Source: Prevotella histicola JCM 15637 = DNF00424 | GTDB taxonomy: Bacteria; Bacteroidota; Bacteroidia; Bacteroidales; Bacteroidaceae | DNA length: 64,000 bases | Assembly (NCBI RefSeq): GCF_000613925.1 | Contig: NZ_BAJX01000003.1 | Location: 124,001-188,000, forward strand | Direction: 5' to 3' | Shown here: positions 24,522 to 34,337 of the stretch, in pieces | How the letters are laid out: every line of letters starts with the position of its first letter | How positions within the stretch are numbered: the stretch's first letter is position 1 | Position numbers and translations under genes: made by a program | The notes under the pieces: model-generated | Told to the model about the DNA's origin: nothing | Database searches by the model: none | Seen by the model: only the letters and a program-made list of their open reading frames with translations

Positions 24522-27407
24522 ATGACACAGAAAAGAAAACCATTCGACAAGCTCTTTGCCCAGTTGCAGGACATCAGGGAGAAGGGCGGGAAACAGCTCA
24601 ACACGGTGCTCTGGTCGCAGAAGGGCAATCCATCAGTATTTTTCGAGATAGAGAATTTCGTGCAGCAGTATTGTACCGATGCCGACCAGTATCGGCTCTT
24701 TCAGGACGTACTGGCCAATATCGTCAAGACGCTCGGCGAAGGCTATGCCCTCCAGAAGCAGGATATTTTCTGCAAGCAGGAATATCACCATGAGCCGGAG
24801 GGAGAACAGGAGTTCCTCACCGAAAGTTACTTCAACTACTTCGAGGGACGGCCTTATACCGACATACGCACCTTTCTCATCATCACGCAGGAATGTGCGC
24901 ACAATGCCTTCGTGAAATACGATGCCAAGCGATGGGAGGACTTCCATGTAAAGGTGGCCAAGGTAGCCGACATCCTGCAGGAGAAAGGTATTGCGCACCG
25001 TAAGCTGAGCAAGCCTGAGATTGTCGAGTACCTTCATCGCTTCATGGCGTTCCAGTTCAAGCAGGGACCATTCTCCATGACCAACTTCAAGTGCTCGGAC
25101 GAGAACCTGAAGATTGGCGACCGCACGGTAAAGTCCTTCCCCTTGGTGGATATAGACGAAATCAACATGCCCAACTTCGTGCGTCCGTTCCTCTCTGTGA
25201 ATATCAACGGTACTTACATTGCCACCGACCTCTTCTCCTTCCTGACGGAGATTCCTTATACCGATTGCGTCATCTACAATCAGGTCATCCAGATACCTGC
25301 CCAACGAAAACTCATGCGGAAGCTGCAAGGCAAGGCGAAACGTCATGGCTCCATGCCCGACCCGTCCAACCGCATCGCCAAGGAAGATATAGAACGATTA
25401 CTGGACACGTTGGCCGTGGATAGCAAACTGATGGTCTATACCAACTTTAATATCCTCGTCAGCTGTCCACACGATAAGATAACCCCAGTTACCTCGTATA
25501 TCGAGACGAAACTCTACGACTGCGCCATCATGCCTTCTCGGTCAGCGTATAACCAGTTGGAACTCTTCACATGCAGTTTCCCGGGCAACGGCTATGCCTT
25601 CAATCCCGACTACGATCTCTTCCTTACGTTGTCGGACGCCGCACTCTGCCTTTGCTTCAAGGAGCATCTGAAACACTCGGAGGAGACGCCACTCAAAACC
25701 TACTATACAGATCGGCAGGGACTACCCGTGGCGATAGACATTACCGGCAAGGAAGGTGCGCACAAATATACCGACAATGCCAATTTCTTTTGTATAGGAC
25801 CTTCTGGCAGTGGCAAGAGCTTCCACATGAACAGTGTGGTGCGCCAGCTTCTGGAGCAAAACACGGATGTGGTGATGGTTGATACTGGTGACAGCTACGA
25901 GGGAATATGCAGCTACTTCGGTGGCACTTATATCACCTATTCCAAGGAGCATCCCATCTCCATGAATCCGTTCAAGATTACCAAAACGGAGTACCGACAG
26001 AACTTCGGGGAGAAGAAGAACTTCCTCAAATCCCTCATCTTCCTGATCTTCAAGGGTAGCGAGATGCCCTCCAAGATTGAGGATGCCATCATCAATCAGG
26101 TCATTGTAGAGTATTACGATGCCTACTTTCATCCTTTCCGTGGCTTTTCTTCCGAAGAAAAGGACAGACTGCGCCACCGACTTTTGCTGGAGGATAAGAA
26201 GAACGGCGAGTATGAGAAGTATGGTGAGAAGGTGGAGCATCGCTATTATCAGGACTTTGAGGAACATCAGAGCGACATTTCCACAAAGGACTATGCAGAG
26301 GGTAAGGACGACATCTTTTCAGAAGCAGAGGTGCGGCATCAGGTCAAGGCAAAGCGTCAGGTGGAGAAACTACATGCCTTGGTCAATGACAAAGCTGCGA
26401 CCGAAGGCGAAAAGGTGGCGGCCAACCGTCAGCTTATGCGCATCATGGCGGAGGTGATCGAGGGCAGCTATCTTATGCGTATCGAACAGAAGATAGAGAA
26501 AATGGAACAGCGCAGACGGAAGATGACCGTCAGGAAATTGTCTTTCAATACTTTCTATGAATATGCCTTGGAACGTATTCCACAGTTGATGGCCGAGAAA
26601 AGGATAGCCTTCAACATTGACAACTTCGCTGCCATCCTCGAACAGTTCTACCGTGGCGGTGAACTGGAGAGTACACTGAACAACGATTTGGAGCAGTCGC
26701 TCTTCGATGAGCGGTTTATCGTCTTTGAGATAGACAAAATCAAGGACGACCCCGTGCTGTTTCCCATCGTTGTGCTCATCATCATGGATGTGTTCCTCCA
26801 GAAGATGCGTATCAAGAAAGGCCGAAAGGCACTCATCATCGAAGAGGCATGGAAGGCCATCGCCTCGCCTACGATGGCAGAGTATATCAAATATCTGTAT
26901 AAGACGGTGCGCAAGTTCCACGGCATCGCCGGTGTGGTGACGCAGGAATTGAACGATGTGATTGACTCGCCCATTGTCAAAGAGGCGATTATCAACAACA
27001 GTGATGTGAAAATCCTGCTCGACCAGGCCAAGTTCAAGGACAGGTACGATGACATTGCGGCCATCCTCGGATTAACGGCCGTACAGCGACAGCAGATCTT
27101 CACCATCAATGCGCTCAATAACCACGAGGGGCGCAACTACTTCAAGGAGGTATGGATATGCCGTGGGCAGGTGTCGGACGTGTATGGTGTGGAGGAGCCG
27201 CCTGAATGTTACTGGGCCTATACTACGGAACGGGCAGAAAAGGAAGCACTCAAAATCTATACAAGGCACTTCGGTGGCAACATCCAACGCGCCATCACGG
27301 AGATCGAAAAAGACCGCAGACAGACTGGGATAAATAAATATCTCGACTTCGCGCGGCAGGTCAACAATCATCAAAACATTATGAGCTTATGGAAAAGTCA
27401 AAGTTAA
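24522..27407 (+). CDS. traG: TraG, VirB4-family conjugation ATPase
   Basis: A 961-residue ATPase that powers the mating channel. The N-terminal half is the VirB4 CagE/TrbE region; the C-terminal ATPase has Walker A GPSGSGKSFH near residue 427, the MVDTGDSYEGIC strand next to it, and Walker B KALIIEEAWKAI near residue 773. A charged helical insert (~residues 560-690) between the two is typical of the Bacteroides family. It overlaps the next gene by 19 bases. Walker motifs are intact. Confidence 0.94.
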   Translation: MTQKRKPFDKLFAQLQDIREKGGKQLNTVLWSQKGNPSVFFEIENFVQQYCTDADQYRLFQDVLANIVKTLGEGYALQKQDIFCKQEYHHEPEGEQEFLTESYFNYFEGRPYTDIRTFLIITQECAHNAFVKYDAKRWEDFHVKVAKVADILQEKGIAHRKLSKPEIVEYLHRFMAFQFKQGPFSMTNFKCSDENLKIGDRTVKSFPLVDIDEINMPNFVRPFLSVNINGTYIATDLFSFLTEIPYTDCVIYNQVIQIPAQRKLMRKLQGKAKRHGSMPDPSNRIAKEDIERLLDTLAVDSKLMVYTNFNILVSCPHDKITPVTSYIETKLYDCAIMPSRSAYNQLELFTCSFPGNGYAFNPDYDLFLTLSDAALCLCFKEHLKHSEETPLKTYYTDRQGLPVAIDITGKEGAHKYTDNANFFCIGPSGSGKSFHMNSVVRQLLEQNTDVVMVDTGDSYEGICSYFGGTYITYSKEHPISMNPFKITKTEYRQNFGEKKNFLKSLIFLIFKGSEMPSKIEDAIINQVIVEYYDAYFHPFRGFSSEEKDRLRHRLLLEDKKNGEYEKYGEKVEHRYYQDFEEHQSDISTKDYAEGKDDIFSEAEVRHQVKAKRQVEKLHALVNDKAATEGEKVAANRQLMRIMAEVIEGSYLMRIEQKIEKMEQRRRKMTVRKLSFNTFYEYALERIPQLMAEKRIAFNIDNFAAILEQFYRGGELESTLNNDLEQSLFDERFIVFEIDKIKDDPVLFPIVVLIIMDVFLQKMRIKKGRKALIIEEAWKAIASPTMAEYIKYLYKTVRKFHGIAGVVTQELNDVIDSPIVKEAIINNSDVKILLDQAKFKDRYDDIAAILGLTAVQRQQIFTINALNNHEGRNYFKEVWICRGQVSDVYGVEEPPECYWAYTTERAEKEALKIYTRHFGGNIQRAITEIEKDRRQTGINKYLDFARQVNNHQNIMSLWKSQS

Positions 27408-28116
27408 TCCTCGTTCTGGCGATGCTCCTTGCCTCGCTGAATATCCAGGCTGGCTGGCGTGTGGTGATCGACAAGAGAACGATGGCAACAGTAACGGCAA
27501 ATGCAGTTTCGCAGAAAATCATTGAGGACAAGCACAACGGTCGTCTGGATTCCATCAAGTCCAAGCAGGAGAAGCTGATGCAATACACCGCTACGATGGC
27601 AAGCATTAAGGAACTCTACCAACTTTCCATGCAGAACATTACAGGCTTTGGGGAGGAAAGCAAATACTATGGGGAAATAGTCTCGCTCACCGCTGGTATC
27701 TTCAAGGACGTGCCCATCGTGTTGAAACAGCTCGGCAAGTCGCCGGGCAAAAACTATGTGGTATGCATCAATGAGATGGCCAACCTCGTGTCCGAGACGG
27801 AAGGACTGGTACACGACTTTGTGGACATTGTGAACAATGGCAGAATCCGCAACCCACTCAAAGAAGGCAAAAACGGCGGCAAGGACGATGGTATAACCTG
27901 CTCAACCGCTATGAACGGCTGACGATGGCTAACAAAATCTACAGCCGTCTGCTTGAAATCCACTACAAACTGGAGGTCATGATGATGATGTGTCAGTTCG
28001 GAAACAGCTGGGGCGATGTGCTCATGGCCATCGACGTGGAGTCATGGGCTGCCTATATCACCGCTCGCAACTCGGTGGACGGGCTGATTGACAACTGGAA
28101 CGGATTGGGTGTATAA
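27389..28116 (+). CDS. Exported conjugation protein (TraI-like position), one frameshift
   Basis: Signal peptide at residues ~1-22 (ending NIQAGW), then a helical protein. As written the frame stops at 27922, but adding one T at ~27892 gives DGYNLLNRYERLTMANKIYS and continues to 28116, for about 242 residues. The position between TraG and TraJ is where TraI/DUF4141 proteins lie in related elements; the family match is not certain. Proteins at this place are usually VirB5-like periplasmic components. The frameshift is probably a sequencing error. Confidence 0.7.
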
Positions 28117-28130
28117 TGGAGGTCGAGCAT

Positions 28131-28825
28131 ATGAAAAGAGCATATTATATAAATAGGTGTTGGATGTTGCTCTTATGCCTAACATTAGCAGCTCCTACTT
28201 TTGCCGATGTAATTCCCACACCGAGGGATCCGGCCACCATCGAAGCCTCATCAGTCTGCACAAACTCATTAAGGGCGAGGAGGACAAGGCCTTGGCAAAG
28301 GTGACGACGAGTTTTGGCGAGCAGAGCATCATCACAAAAGGTGCCACGAAGTTCAATGATGTGAGGACGACCTTGGACAGCAAACTGAACAACGGCTATT
28401 CCTACGTCATCTTAGCCAGTGCGTTGGGTTCGACGGCCAACAGCATGTATCGTCTGATACAGGAGTATTCCCAGTTTACACGCTCCACCTTTCAATATAC
28501 CTTCAAGAAACCGATGGTGGCATGGTACTATACCGAGGCGAACATGGCATGTGCAAGGGAAATCAAGAATATCAAAGCCCTTTATGCCTCGCTTGCCGCC
28601 AGCGGTATCAACGCAATGAAGGCCTCGGTGGACGAGAAGCTACATCTGGTCATGGAACTGAGAACATCCATCGAGAACATGAGGGGAATTATAGACGGTG
28701 CCAACGTATGGTGCAGCATCATTACCGTCGGCGGCTTCAGATACGATTACATCTGGGACATTCTCAACAGTGAGGTAACGGACAAGATAGCAGAGAAAGT
28801 AATCAATAAATGGAACAGCGTATGA
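28131..28825 (+). CDS. Exported conjugation-region protein, one frameshift
   Basis: The start at 28131 (MKRAYYINRCWML, preceded by GGAGG nine bases upstream) gives a signal peptide ending LAAPTFAD. The frame breaks at ~28246; adding one C gives IEALISLHKLIKGEEDKALAK and runs on to 28825, about 231 residues. The mature protein is helical with no membrane segment. I do not recognise a family; the context places it in the channel periplasmic part. Its last bases overlap the following start. Confidence 0.65.
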
Positions 28826-29502
28826 GAAAGTATTTATTGATAATAGTGGGCTTGCTTTACCTATGTTTACCAGTATCGGCACAGCATCCAACCTACGACG
28901 ACCAGAAGGAAAAGCAGTGGAAGTCAATGGAAAACGGGCCGTGGGATTTTTCTCCTGCATGGTATTATTACCTGCTGCATAAAAAGTATAGTGGTGGGGA
29001 GACCTACTGGAAATGGGGATTCCTTAAATCTGGTTGGAGGGTGCGGTTCAAGGAAAGTAAGTCCAAGGTGAAGCGGATCATGCCCACCCGTATCACCGCC
29101 GAGGAGACACAACGGCAGAAGATGAAGGAAGCCGAACAGGAACGTGTCAAGATGGAAGAACTCTACAAGGAGGAAGTGGCGCGTGCCGCTGACAGGAATG
29201 TCGATCTGGTTTATTCTTCGTTCAAGGCCGACTTTGACCGTATGCAGCAATCCATTGCCGACGGACTGCTCTTCTGTATGCAGCGAAGCAAGGGCAAACT
29301 GAAATATCAGGTCGATGAACTGACACGGCAGAATGAAATGATTTGCCAGGAAATCGTCTACATCCATCGGACAGGTGCAGGGTATGAACTTGAAAACGCC
29401 AAGCGGCAGAAAGCCTACCAGCAATACAAGAAACAGATGGAGGAGATGGTCAGCCGTGTGGCGCACCTTGTCGGCATGGCGCAGAACTATTACAAACGAT
29501 AA
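28822..29502 (+). CDS. Exported coiled-coil protein, DUF5045-like
   Basis: A 226-residue protein with a signal peptide (MRKYLLIIVGLLYLCLPVSAQ), a Trp/Tyr-rich segment (NGPWDFSPAWYYYLLHKKYSG) and a long charged helical region (~residues 95-220). It lies immediately before TraJ, where DUF5045 proteins occur in related elements; I call the family from pattern and place only. The start at 28822 is taken because it begins the signal peptide; the upstream in-frame ATG at 28810 would add four residues. Its end is 16 bases before traJ. Confidence 0.65.
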   Translation: MRKYLLIIVGLLYLCLPVSAQHPTYDDQKEKQWKSMENGPWDFSPAWYYYLLHKKYSGGETYWKWGFLKSGWRVRFKESKSKVKRIMPTRITAEETQRQKMKEAEQERVKMEELYKEEVARAADRNVDLVYSSFKADFDRMQQSIADGLLFCMQRSKGKLKYQVDELTRQNEMICQEIVYIHRTGAGYELENAKRQKAYQQYKKQMEEMVSRVAHLVGMAQNYYKR

Positions 29503-29518
29503 AACATGGTTTAAGAAT

Positions 29519-30877
29519 ATGGTTACAGACATCTTATTGAATATCACAAGTCAGCTGCTCACGATGGGACTGCCTTCCATCGACGAGAGCCTTGACAAGC
29601 TGCTGGTGGCGATGGAAACCTTCCCGAAGTCGGCGGTGCTGGGCGACACCGTGGGCTATGCCCGTGTCATCGGCCTATGCCTTGCCCTTTGCGTGGGTTC
29701 CTACGAGTGCTGGATGATGATGCTTGGGCGCAGGGCGATGGACGTGATGAAACTCCTCCGTATCGTGGGACTGTCCATCTGCATCACTTACAGCTCGTGG
29801 ATCTGTCAGGAGCTTGCCTGGCCGGGAAAGGCATTGGAGGCGACGACCAAACAGATGGCGAGCAGCAAAAATAAGGAGGTCGCAGCCCTCGAACTGAAAG
29901 TGGCGCAGAAGCAGTCGGACTACCTCAAACGGCTCCGGCAGGTACAGGACAGCATCGAGACGGCGAAGCAGGTACAGGAAATTGGCGAGGATGCCCATTG
30001 GTGGGACAAGCTCATCTACAACATGGAGAATCTTGGCTCGACCATCAACAATTATGCGCAACGGGCTACCGTAGCCGCGGAGACAAAAGTGTCGGAATGG
30101 ATCAACGACGTGATACGCTTTATCGGGGAACTGATCTTCCAAATGTCGTATTATGGCATTTTGGTGGCGCAACGTATCTTCATGACGATATTGGCGACCT
30201 TCGCGCCCATCATGTTTGCCCTGTCCATCGTACCGCCATGGAGCAGTGCGTGGTCGCAATGGATCAGCAAATACCTTTCCTTATCGCTTTGGGGATTTGT
30301 TACCTATATGTGCCTGTATTACATAGACTTCATTCTGATGTATAACCTTGGCGAGGACCTTACCGCCTATGGCAGGCTTCTACAAGGACAGGTGAACTCA
30401 TGGGGACAGATAGGTGCGCTGGGCATTCAGGGCATCGGCTCCAACTGTATGTACGCTATGGGTATGCTCGTGGGTGCCTACATTATCCGCTTTGTTCCAG
30501 AGGTGGCATCATGGCTGATACCAGGTGGCGTGAGTTCGAGTGCGGGCAGTGCCGCCGGTGGTGTTGTGGCAGGTGCTGTGGGCGGAGCCGTGGGCAGTGC
30601 CGCCTCTACTGGTATGGGCATCGCTTCGGTGGCTACGCCAGTAGCAGGTTCGGCGGTATCGGGTGCAGCACACCTCGGAGCGGCAGGTATGGCCGGGGCA
30701 GTAAGTGGCGCAAGTGGTTATTCCGATGGCGGTGCAGCTACTTTGGCCGGGGCGATGGGCGGTGCAGCTTCAGGTATGGCGAAAGAGGCCAAACACATGT
30801 TCACCGAAAGCTCTGCTGGCAAGGCGGCATCGAAGATGGGCAGTTCCATGAAGGATTCATATAACAGAGGAAAATAA
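29519..30877 (+). CDS. traJ: TraJ, VirB6-like polytopic channel protein
   Basis: A 452-residue inner-membrane protein with several membrane helices (e.g. VIGLCLALCVGSYECWMMML, ILATFAPIMFALSIVPPWSS, LSLWGFVTYMCLYYIDFILM) and a Gly/Ala/Ser-rich C-terminal tail (~residues 345-440). This is the layout of TraJ/VirB6 in Bacteroides elements. The ATG at 29519 is chosen; the frame is open upstream to 29375 inside the previous gene but that part is not membrane-like. TraK follows 16 bases later. Confidence 0.88.
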   Translation: MVTDILLNITSQLLTMGLPSIDESLDKLLVAMETFPKSAVLGDTVGYARVIGLCLALCVGSYECWMMMLGRRAMDVMKLLRIVGLSICITYSSWICQELAWPGKALEATTKQMASSKNKEVAALELKVAQKQSDYLKRLRQVQDSIETAKQVQEIGEDAHWWDKLIYNMENLGSTINNYAQRATVAAETKVSEWINDVIRFIGELIFQMSYYGILVAQRIFMTILATFAPIMFALSIVPPWSSAWSQWISKYLSLSLWGFVTYMCLYYIDFILMYNLGEDLTAYGRLLQGQVNSWGQIGALGIQGIGSNCMYAMGMLVGAYIIRFVPEVASWLIPGGVSSSAGSAAGGVVAGAVGGAVGSAASTGMGIASVATPVAGSAVSGAAHLGAAGMAGAVSGASGYSDGGAATLAGAMGGAASGMAKEAKHMFTESSAGKAASKMGSSMKDSYNRGK

Positions 30878-30893
30878 ACTAAAACGACAGGAT

Positions 30894-31490
30894 ATGTTAA
30901 TACAGAGTTTGGAACAGAAAACAAGACTCGCACTGACGACCGTACTGCTGACCATCATCGGCAGTACGGTGGTCTGTGCCTGCTGTATCTTCTATTGTGC
31001 CAAGTTGGTAACGGAAGAGCGTAATCAGATTTATGTCCTCGACGGCGACATCCCTTTCCTCGCTGAAAGGAGCAAGCAGGAGGCGAACTTTGTGATGGAG
31101 GCGAAAGCACACATCCAACTCTTCCATCAGTATTTCTTCAACCTGCCGCCCGATGATGATTATATCAAGTGGACGCTGTCCAAGGCGATGTATATGGCGG
31201 ACGGTACGGCACTGAAGCAGAAACAGGCAATGGAGGAAAACGGTTTCTACTCGGACATCGTGTCTTCCTCTGCCGTGTGCATGATTATCTGCGATTCCAT
31301 CAAGTTGGATGAGCAGTCGAGGAAGTTCAAATATTATGGTACGCAGATTATCAAGCGCCGTTCGCGCGACATGAAACGCTCCCTCATCACGGTGGGCAGC
31401 ATCGAGAATGTGCCCCGCACAAGGAATAATCCGCACGGGCTGCTGATTACCAACTGGAGAACGCTGGAGAATAAGGATTTAGACTACTAA
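30894..31490 (+). CDS. traK: TraK, VirB8-like conjugation protein
   Basis: A 198-residue bitopic protein: basic cytoplasmic start, one membrane helix (LTTVLLTIIGSTVVCACCIF), and a soluble periplasmic domain with NPHGLLITNWRTLENKDL at the end. Motifs LAERSKQEANFVMEAKAHI and LPPDDDYIKWTLSKAMYM are typical of TraK. It would anchor the channel in the inner membrane. TraL starts five bases after the stop. Confidence 0.9.
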   Translation: MLIQSLEQKTRLALTTVLLTIIGSTVVCACCIFYCAKLVTEERNQIYVLDGDIPFLAERSKQEANFVMEAKAHIQLFHQYFFNLPPDDDYIKWTLSKAMYMADGTALKQKQAMEENGFYSDIVSSSAVCMIICDSIKLDEQSRKFKYYGTQIIKRRSRDMKRSLITVGSIENVPRTRNNPHGLLITNWRTLENKDLDY

Positions 31491-31494
31491 GGGT

Positions 31495-31974
31495 ATGAAG
31501 AAGAAAATGAAGCGTGCGAAAGCAGCAAAAGCAAGATGGGAACAGGGAGTCAAAGGTAAAATAGAAACCGTCGTAAGGAAATTCTCTCGTCAGTGGAAGA
31601 TACAGGAGCGGATAGACGCTGCCAATACATGGGCTACAAATCATCCGAAGCGCACGGCGGCCATGACCATCGGTGCGTTGGTCTGTTCGCTCGGCCTTGG
31701 GATTCTTGTCTCCCTCTACACTCCACAACCCAGCAAGGATATTGTGGGAGAGATAGAGAATGTGCAGTCTATGTTCGCCGGACTACAGAGCATACAGAAT
31801 GGCAAAAACGTGCAGGTGCGTGAAGTCGGGCAGCTGGCTCTCAGAGGACAACGGCTGAAATGGGAGTTGGATTCCCTTGTACACATCCCTGTAAAGACAC
31901 ATCGGGATTCTATGCTCATCATCTCTAAATACAGACAACTCGAAATGATAGTGGCAAACTTAAAACATCAATGA
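31495..31974 (+). CDS. traL: TraL-like DUF3989 conjugation protein
   Basis: A 159-residue protein with a very basic N-terminus (MKKKMKRAKAAKARWEQG), one membrane helix (TAAMTIGALVCSLGLGILVS, ~residues 58-77), and a helical periplasmic part with LRGQRLKWELDSLVHIP. TraL proteins have this size and sit between TraK and TraM. TraM begins two bases after its stop, so translation is probably coupled. Confidence 0.8.
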   Translation: MKKKMKRAKAAKARWEQGVKGKIETVVRKFSRQWKIQERIDAANTWATNHPKRTAAMTIGALVCSLGLGILVSLYTPQPSKDIVGEIENVQSMFAGLQSIQNGKNVQVREVGQLALRGQRLKWELDSLVHIPVKTHRDSMLIISKYRQLEMIVANLKHQ

Positions 31975-31975
31975 T

Positions 31976-33364
31976 ATGAATGAACTGATTAAGAAACTCT
32001 TACTCAAAGTAGGACTGAGAAAGGAGGATGACCCTTCAGACAATGCCCGGACGGAGGCTGATGCAGAAACGCAGGGTGAAAACGAGGCTAAGGGCGACGA
32101 AAGGGAAAAGACAAGTCCGAAAGAGCCGCCCGTAGTGAAGCCCTTATCACAGGGCAAGAGTTGGTGGCGCATCGACTTCAAACAGCCCAAGTACATCTTT
32201 CCTTTGGCCATTCTTCTGCCTATCTTGTTCTTAGGCTATGAGTTGATGGGGGTGTTCGGAGGTACGGACAATGCCAAGAAGGGTGTGGCCACGGACAGCA
32301 TCAATGCCTCCCTGCCCACGGCGGCCAATGCTGATATGGGTGATAAGATGACTGAGATGAACAAACGCTATAACGAAGAGGATGCGGCATCGGCAGTGAA
32401 CGGCATCGGTGAGGACCAGCCACAGCAGGACTCGCTCGGCAACGGCTATCAAGAGCATGAACTGGATGAGATAGACCGCCAGAATGCCATCAATGCCCAG
32501 CGGCAGAAGGATATGGAAGCCTTGCAGCAGCGGCTGGCTCAGTCACGGAAGCATATCAATGCCTATGAGGGTGGCAGTTACGGAGGTGCATCTGGCTATG
32601 GTTCGGGCGGCAGCTATGGGCGCGGTTCCAGACAGACAGAGATGGATGACTATGCCAGGGAGGTGGAGGCGATTCAGAAGAGAAGCCTTGCCCGGCAGAA
32701 AGCGTTGGAGAAGAGCATAGGTATCGGCGACGAGGATGAAAGTGCCAAAGTGTCAAAAGCGTCACATCCTTTTGGTGCGTCCAATCGTAAGTCCGAAGAG
32801 AAACCGGTCATTGTCAAGAAAGTGATGGAGGGTAATGCGGAGAAGTTCAACACCGTCAGTGCCGAGCCTACGACGGATGTTCCGTTGATCCGTGCCATGA
32901 TAGACAAGACGACGAAGGCACACGAGGGTACACGCCTCCGCTTCAAGCTCCTCGACGATGTCACGCTCAAAGGGACAAAATTGAAGAAGGGCACCTACCT
33001 CTATGGTACGGTGACGGGATTCGGTCAGCAGCGTGTGATGGCGACCATCACCAGCATCCTGGTCAGGGATAAGTTCATCAAGGTGGGACTGTCGGTCTAT
33101 GACAACGACGGCATGGAGGGCTTTTATGTCCCGGAGTCTGCCTTCCGTGACCTGATGAAGGATGCCAAGGCGAATGCCTTGCAGAGCAACATCAACTTTG
33201 ACGGTGGGTATGGCAGTGGACTGAGTTCCGAAGCGGTGGCTCTGCAGGCCCTACAGAATATGTACCAGTCGGTAACATCAGCCGTGTCTACCAATATCCG
33301 AAAGAACAAGGCTCGTATCAAGTACAACACCATCGTCTACCTGGTCAATACCAATGCAGAATAG
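31976..33364 (+). CDS. traM: TraM, VirB10-like channel protein
   Basis: A 462-residue protein of VirB10 type: acidic disordered N-terminus, one membrane helix (YIFPLAILLPILFLGYELMG, ~residues 70-90), a long Gly/Ser/Gln-rich flexible stretch, and a conserved C-terminal beta domain (LRFKLLDDVTLKGTKLKKGT, YGTVTGFGQQRVMATITSI, KVGLSVYDNDGMEGFYVPES). VirB10 proteins span both membranes and sense ATPase energy. The end overlaps the open upstream part of the next frame only. Confidence 0.9.
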   Translation: MNELIKKLLLKVGLRKEDDPSDNARTEADAETQGENEAKGDEREKTSPKEPPVVKPLSQGKSWWRIDFKQPKYIFPLAILLPILFLGYELMGVFGGTDNAKKGVATDSINASLPTAANADMGDKMTEMNKRYNEEDAASAVNGIGEDQPQQDSLGNGYQEHELDEIDRQNAINAQRQKDMEALQQRLAQSRKHINAYEGGSYGGASGYGSGGSYGRGSRQTEMDDYAREVEAIQKRSLARQKALEKSIGIGDEDESAKVSKASHPFGASNRKSEEKPVIVKKVMEGNAEKFNTVSAEPTTDVPLIRAMIDKTTKAHEGTRLRFKLLDDVTLKGTKLKKGTYLYGTVTGFGQQRVMATITSILVRDKFIKVGLSVYDNDGMEGFYVPESAFRDLMKDAKANALQSNINFDGGYGSGLSSEAVALQALQNMYQSVTSAVSTNIRKNKARIKYNTIVYLVNTNAE

Positions 33365-33395
33365 CTTTCAAAAATTCATCAAACATTTAGGAAAT

Positions 33396-34319
33396 ATGAA
33401 AAAGATTTTAGTTCTCATGGTTGCCCTCATGGGATTGTGTGGCAGCCTTCAGGCACAGAAGAAGTATAAGAACATCGAGGCAGACTCGGCTTCGGTGAGG
33501 TATATCCGCAACGCCAAGCCTACGGACAGCTACATCTTCGACGAAAACAGGCGTAAGGATGTGGTGTTTGTCAACGAGGAAGTGACGACACACCTGCTGA
33601 TGCCTGAGAATATCAAGCTCGTAGACATCTCGACGAGCAAGATTGTGGGCAACCAGTGTACGGACAATATCGTGCGCATCAAACCCTCTGGGAGAATGTA
33701 CAACAACGAGCTGGTGGGTACGATTACCGTAATCGGTGAGCGGCATATCGTACAGCTCAACGTGGTTTATACCGCCGGACCTACCAAAGCCAACTCCATC
33801 TACCGCATCAAAGCCGGGGACATGGGCAGGTATGAAAATCCCGACGTATCGATGCCGCGCAAGGAAATGGCGGCCTACGCCTGGGCCATCTTTGCCAGTA
33901 AACCACAGAAGAACATCCATTCTAATGAGAACGGAATCAAGGCGAGGGTGAACAACATCTACAGTATCGGTGACTATTTCTTCATCGACTACTCGCTCTA
34001 CAATGCTACCAAAATCAAGTATGACATCAGCGAGGTACGTATCAAGCTCACGGACAAGAAGGAACTGAAGGCCACCAACTCACAGACGATTGAGCTGACA
34101 CCGGTATATAGTCTGAGCAGTGCCAAGAGTTTCAAGAAGGCATACCGTAACGTGCTGGTGCTCGATAAACTCACCTTCCCTGAAGAGAAGGTGCTGAAGC
34201 TGGAAATTTCGGAGGAGCAGATTTCGGGGCGTATCATCACGCTCGATATCAACTACAAGGATATGCTGCACGCTGACGGGGTCAGTGAGCAGATGGTATC
34301 GTATCTGCCAGTGTTTTAA
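33396..34319 (+). CDS. traN: TraN, DUF4138 (VirB9-like) conjugation protein
   Basis: A 307-residue exported protein: signal peptide MKKILVLMVALMGLCGSLQA, then a beta-rich domain with repeated motifs (KDVVFVNEEVTTHLLMPENI, VRIKPSGRMYNNELVGTITV, GERHIVQLNVVY, NGIKARVNNIYSIGDYFFID). This is DUF4138/TraN, which together with TraM forms the outer part of the channel. The start is set at 33396 because it begins the signal peptide; the frame opens 42 bases earlier. Confidence 0.9.
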   Translation: MKKILVLMVALMGLCGSLQAQKKYKNIEADSASVRYIRNAKPTDSYIFDENRRKDVVFVNEEVTTHLLMPENIKLVDISTSKIVGNQCTDNIVRIKPSGRMYNNELVGTITVIGERHIVQLNVVYTAGPTKANSIYRIKAGDMGRYENPDVSMPRKEMAAYAWAIFASKPQKNIHSNENGIKARVNNIYSIGDYFFIDYSLYNATKIKYDISEVRIKLTDKKELKATNSQTIELTPVYSLSSAKSFKKAYRNVLVLDKLTFPEEKVLKLEISEEQISGRIITLDINYKDMLHADGVSEQMVSYLPVF

Positions 34320-34337
34320 CCATCAAATTGTAAAGTC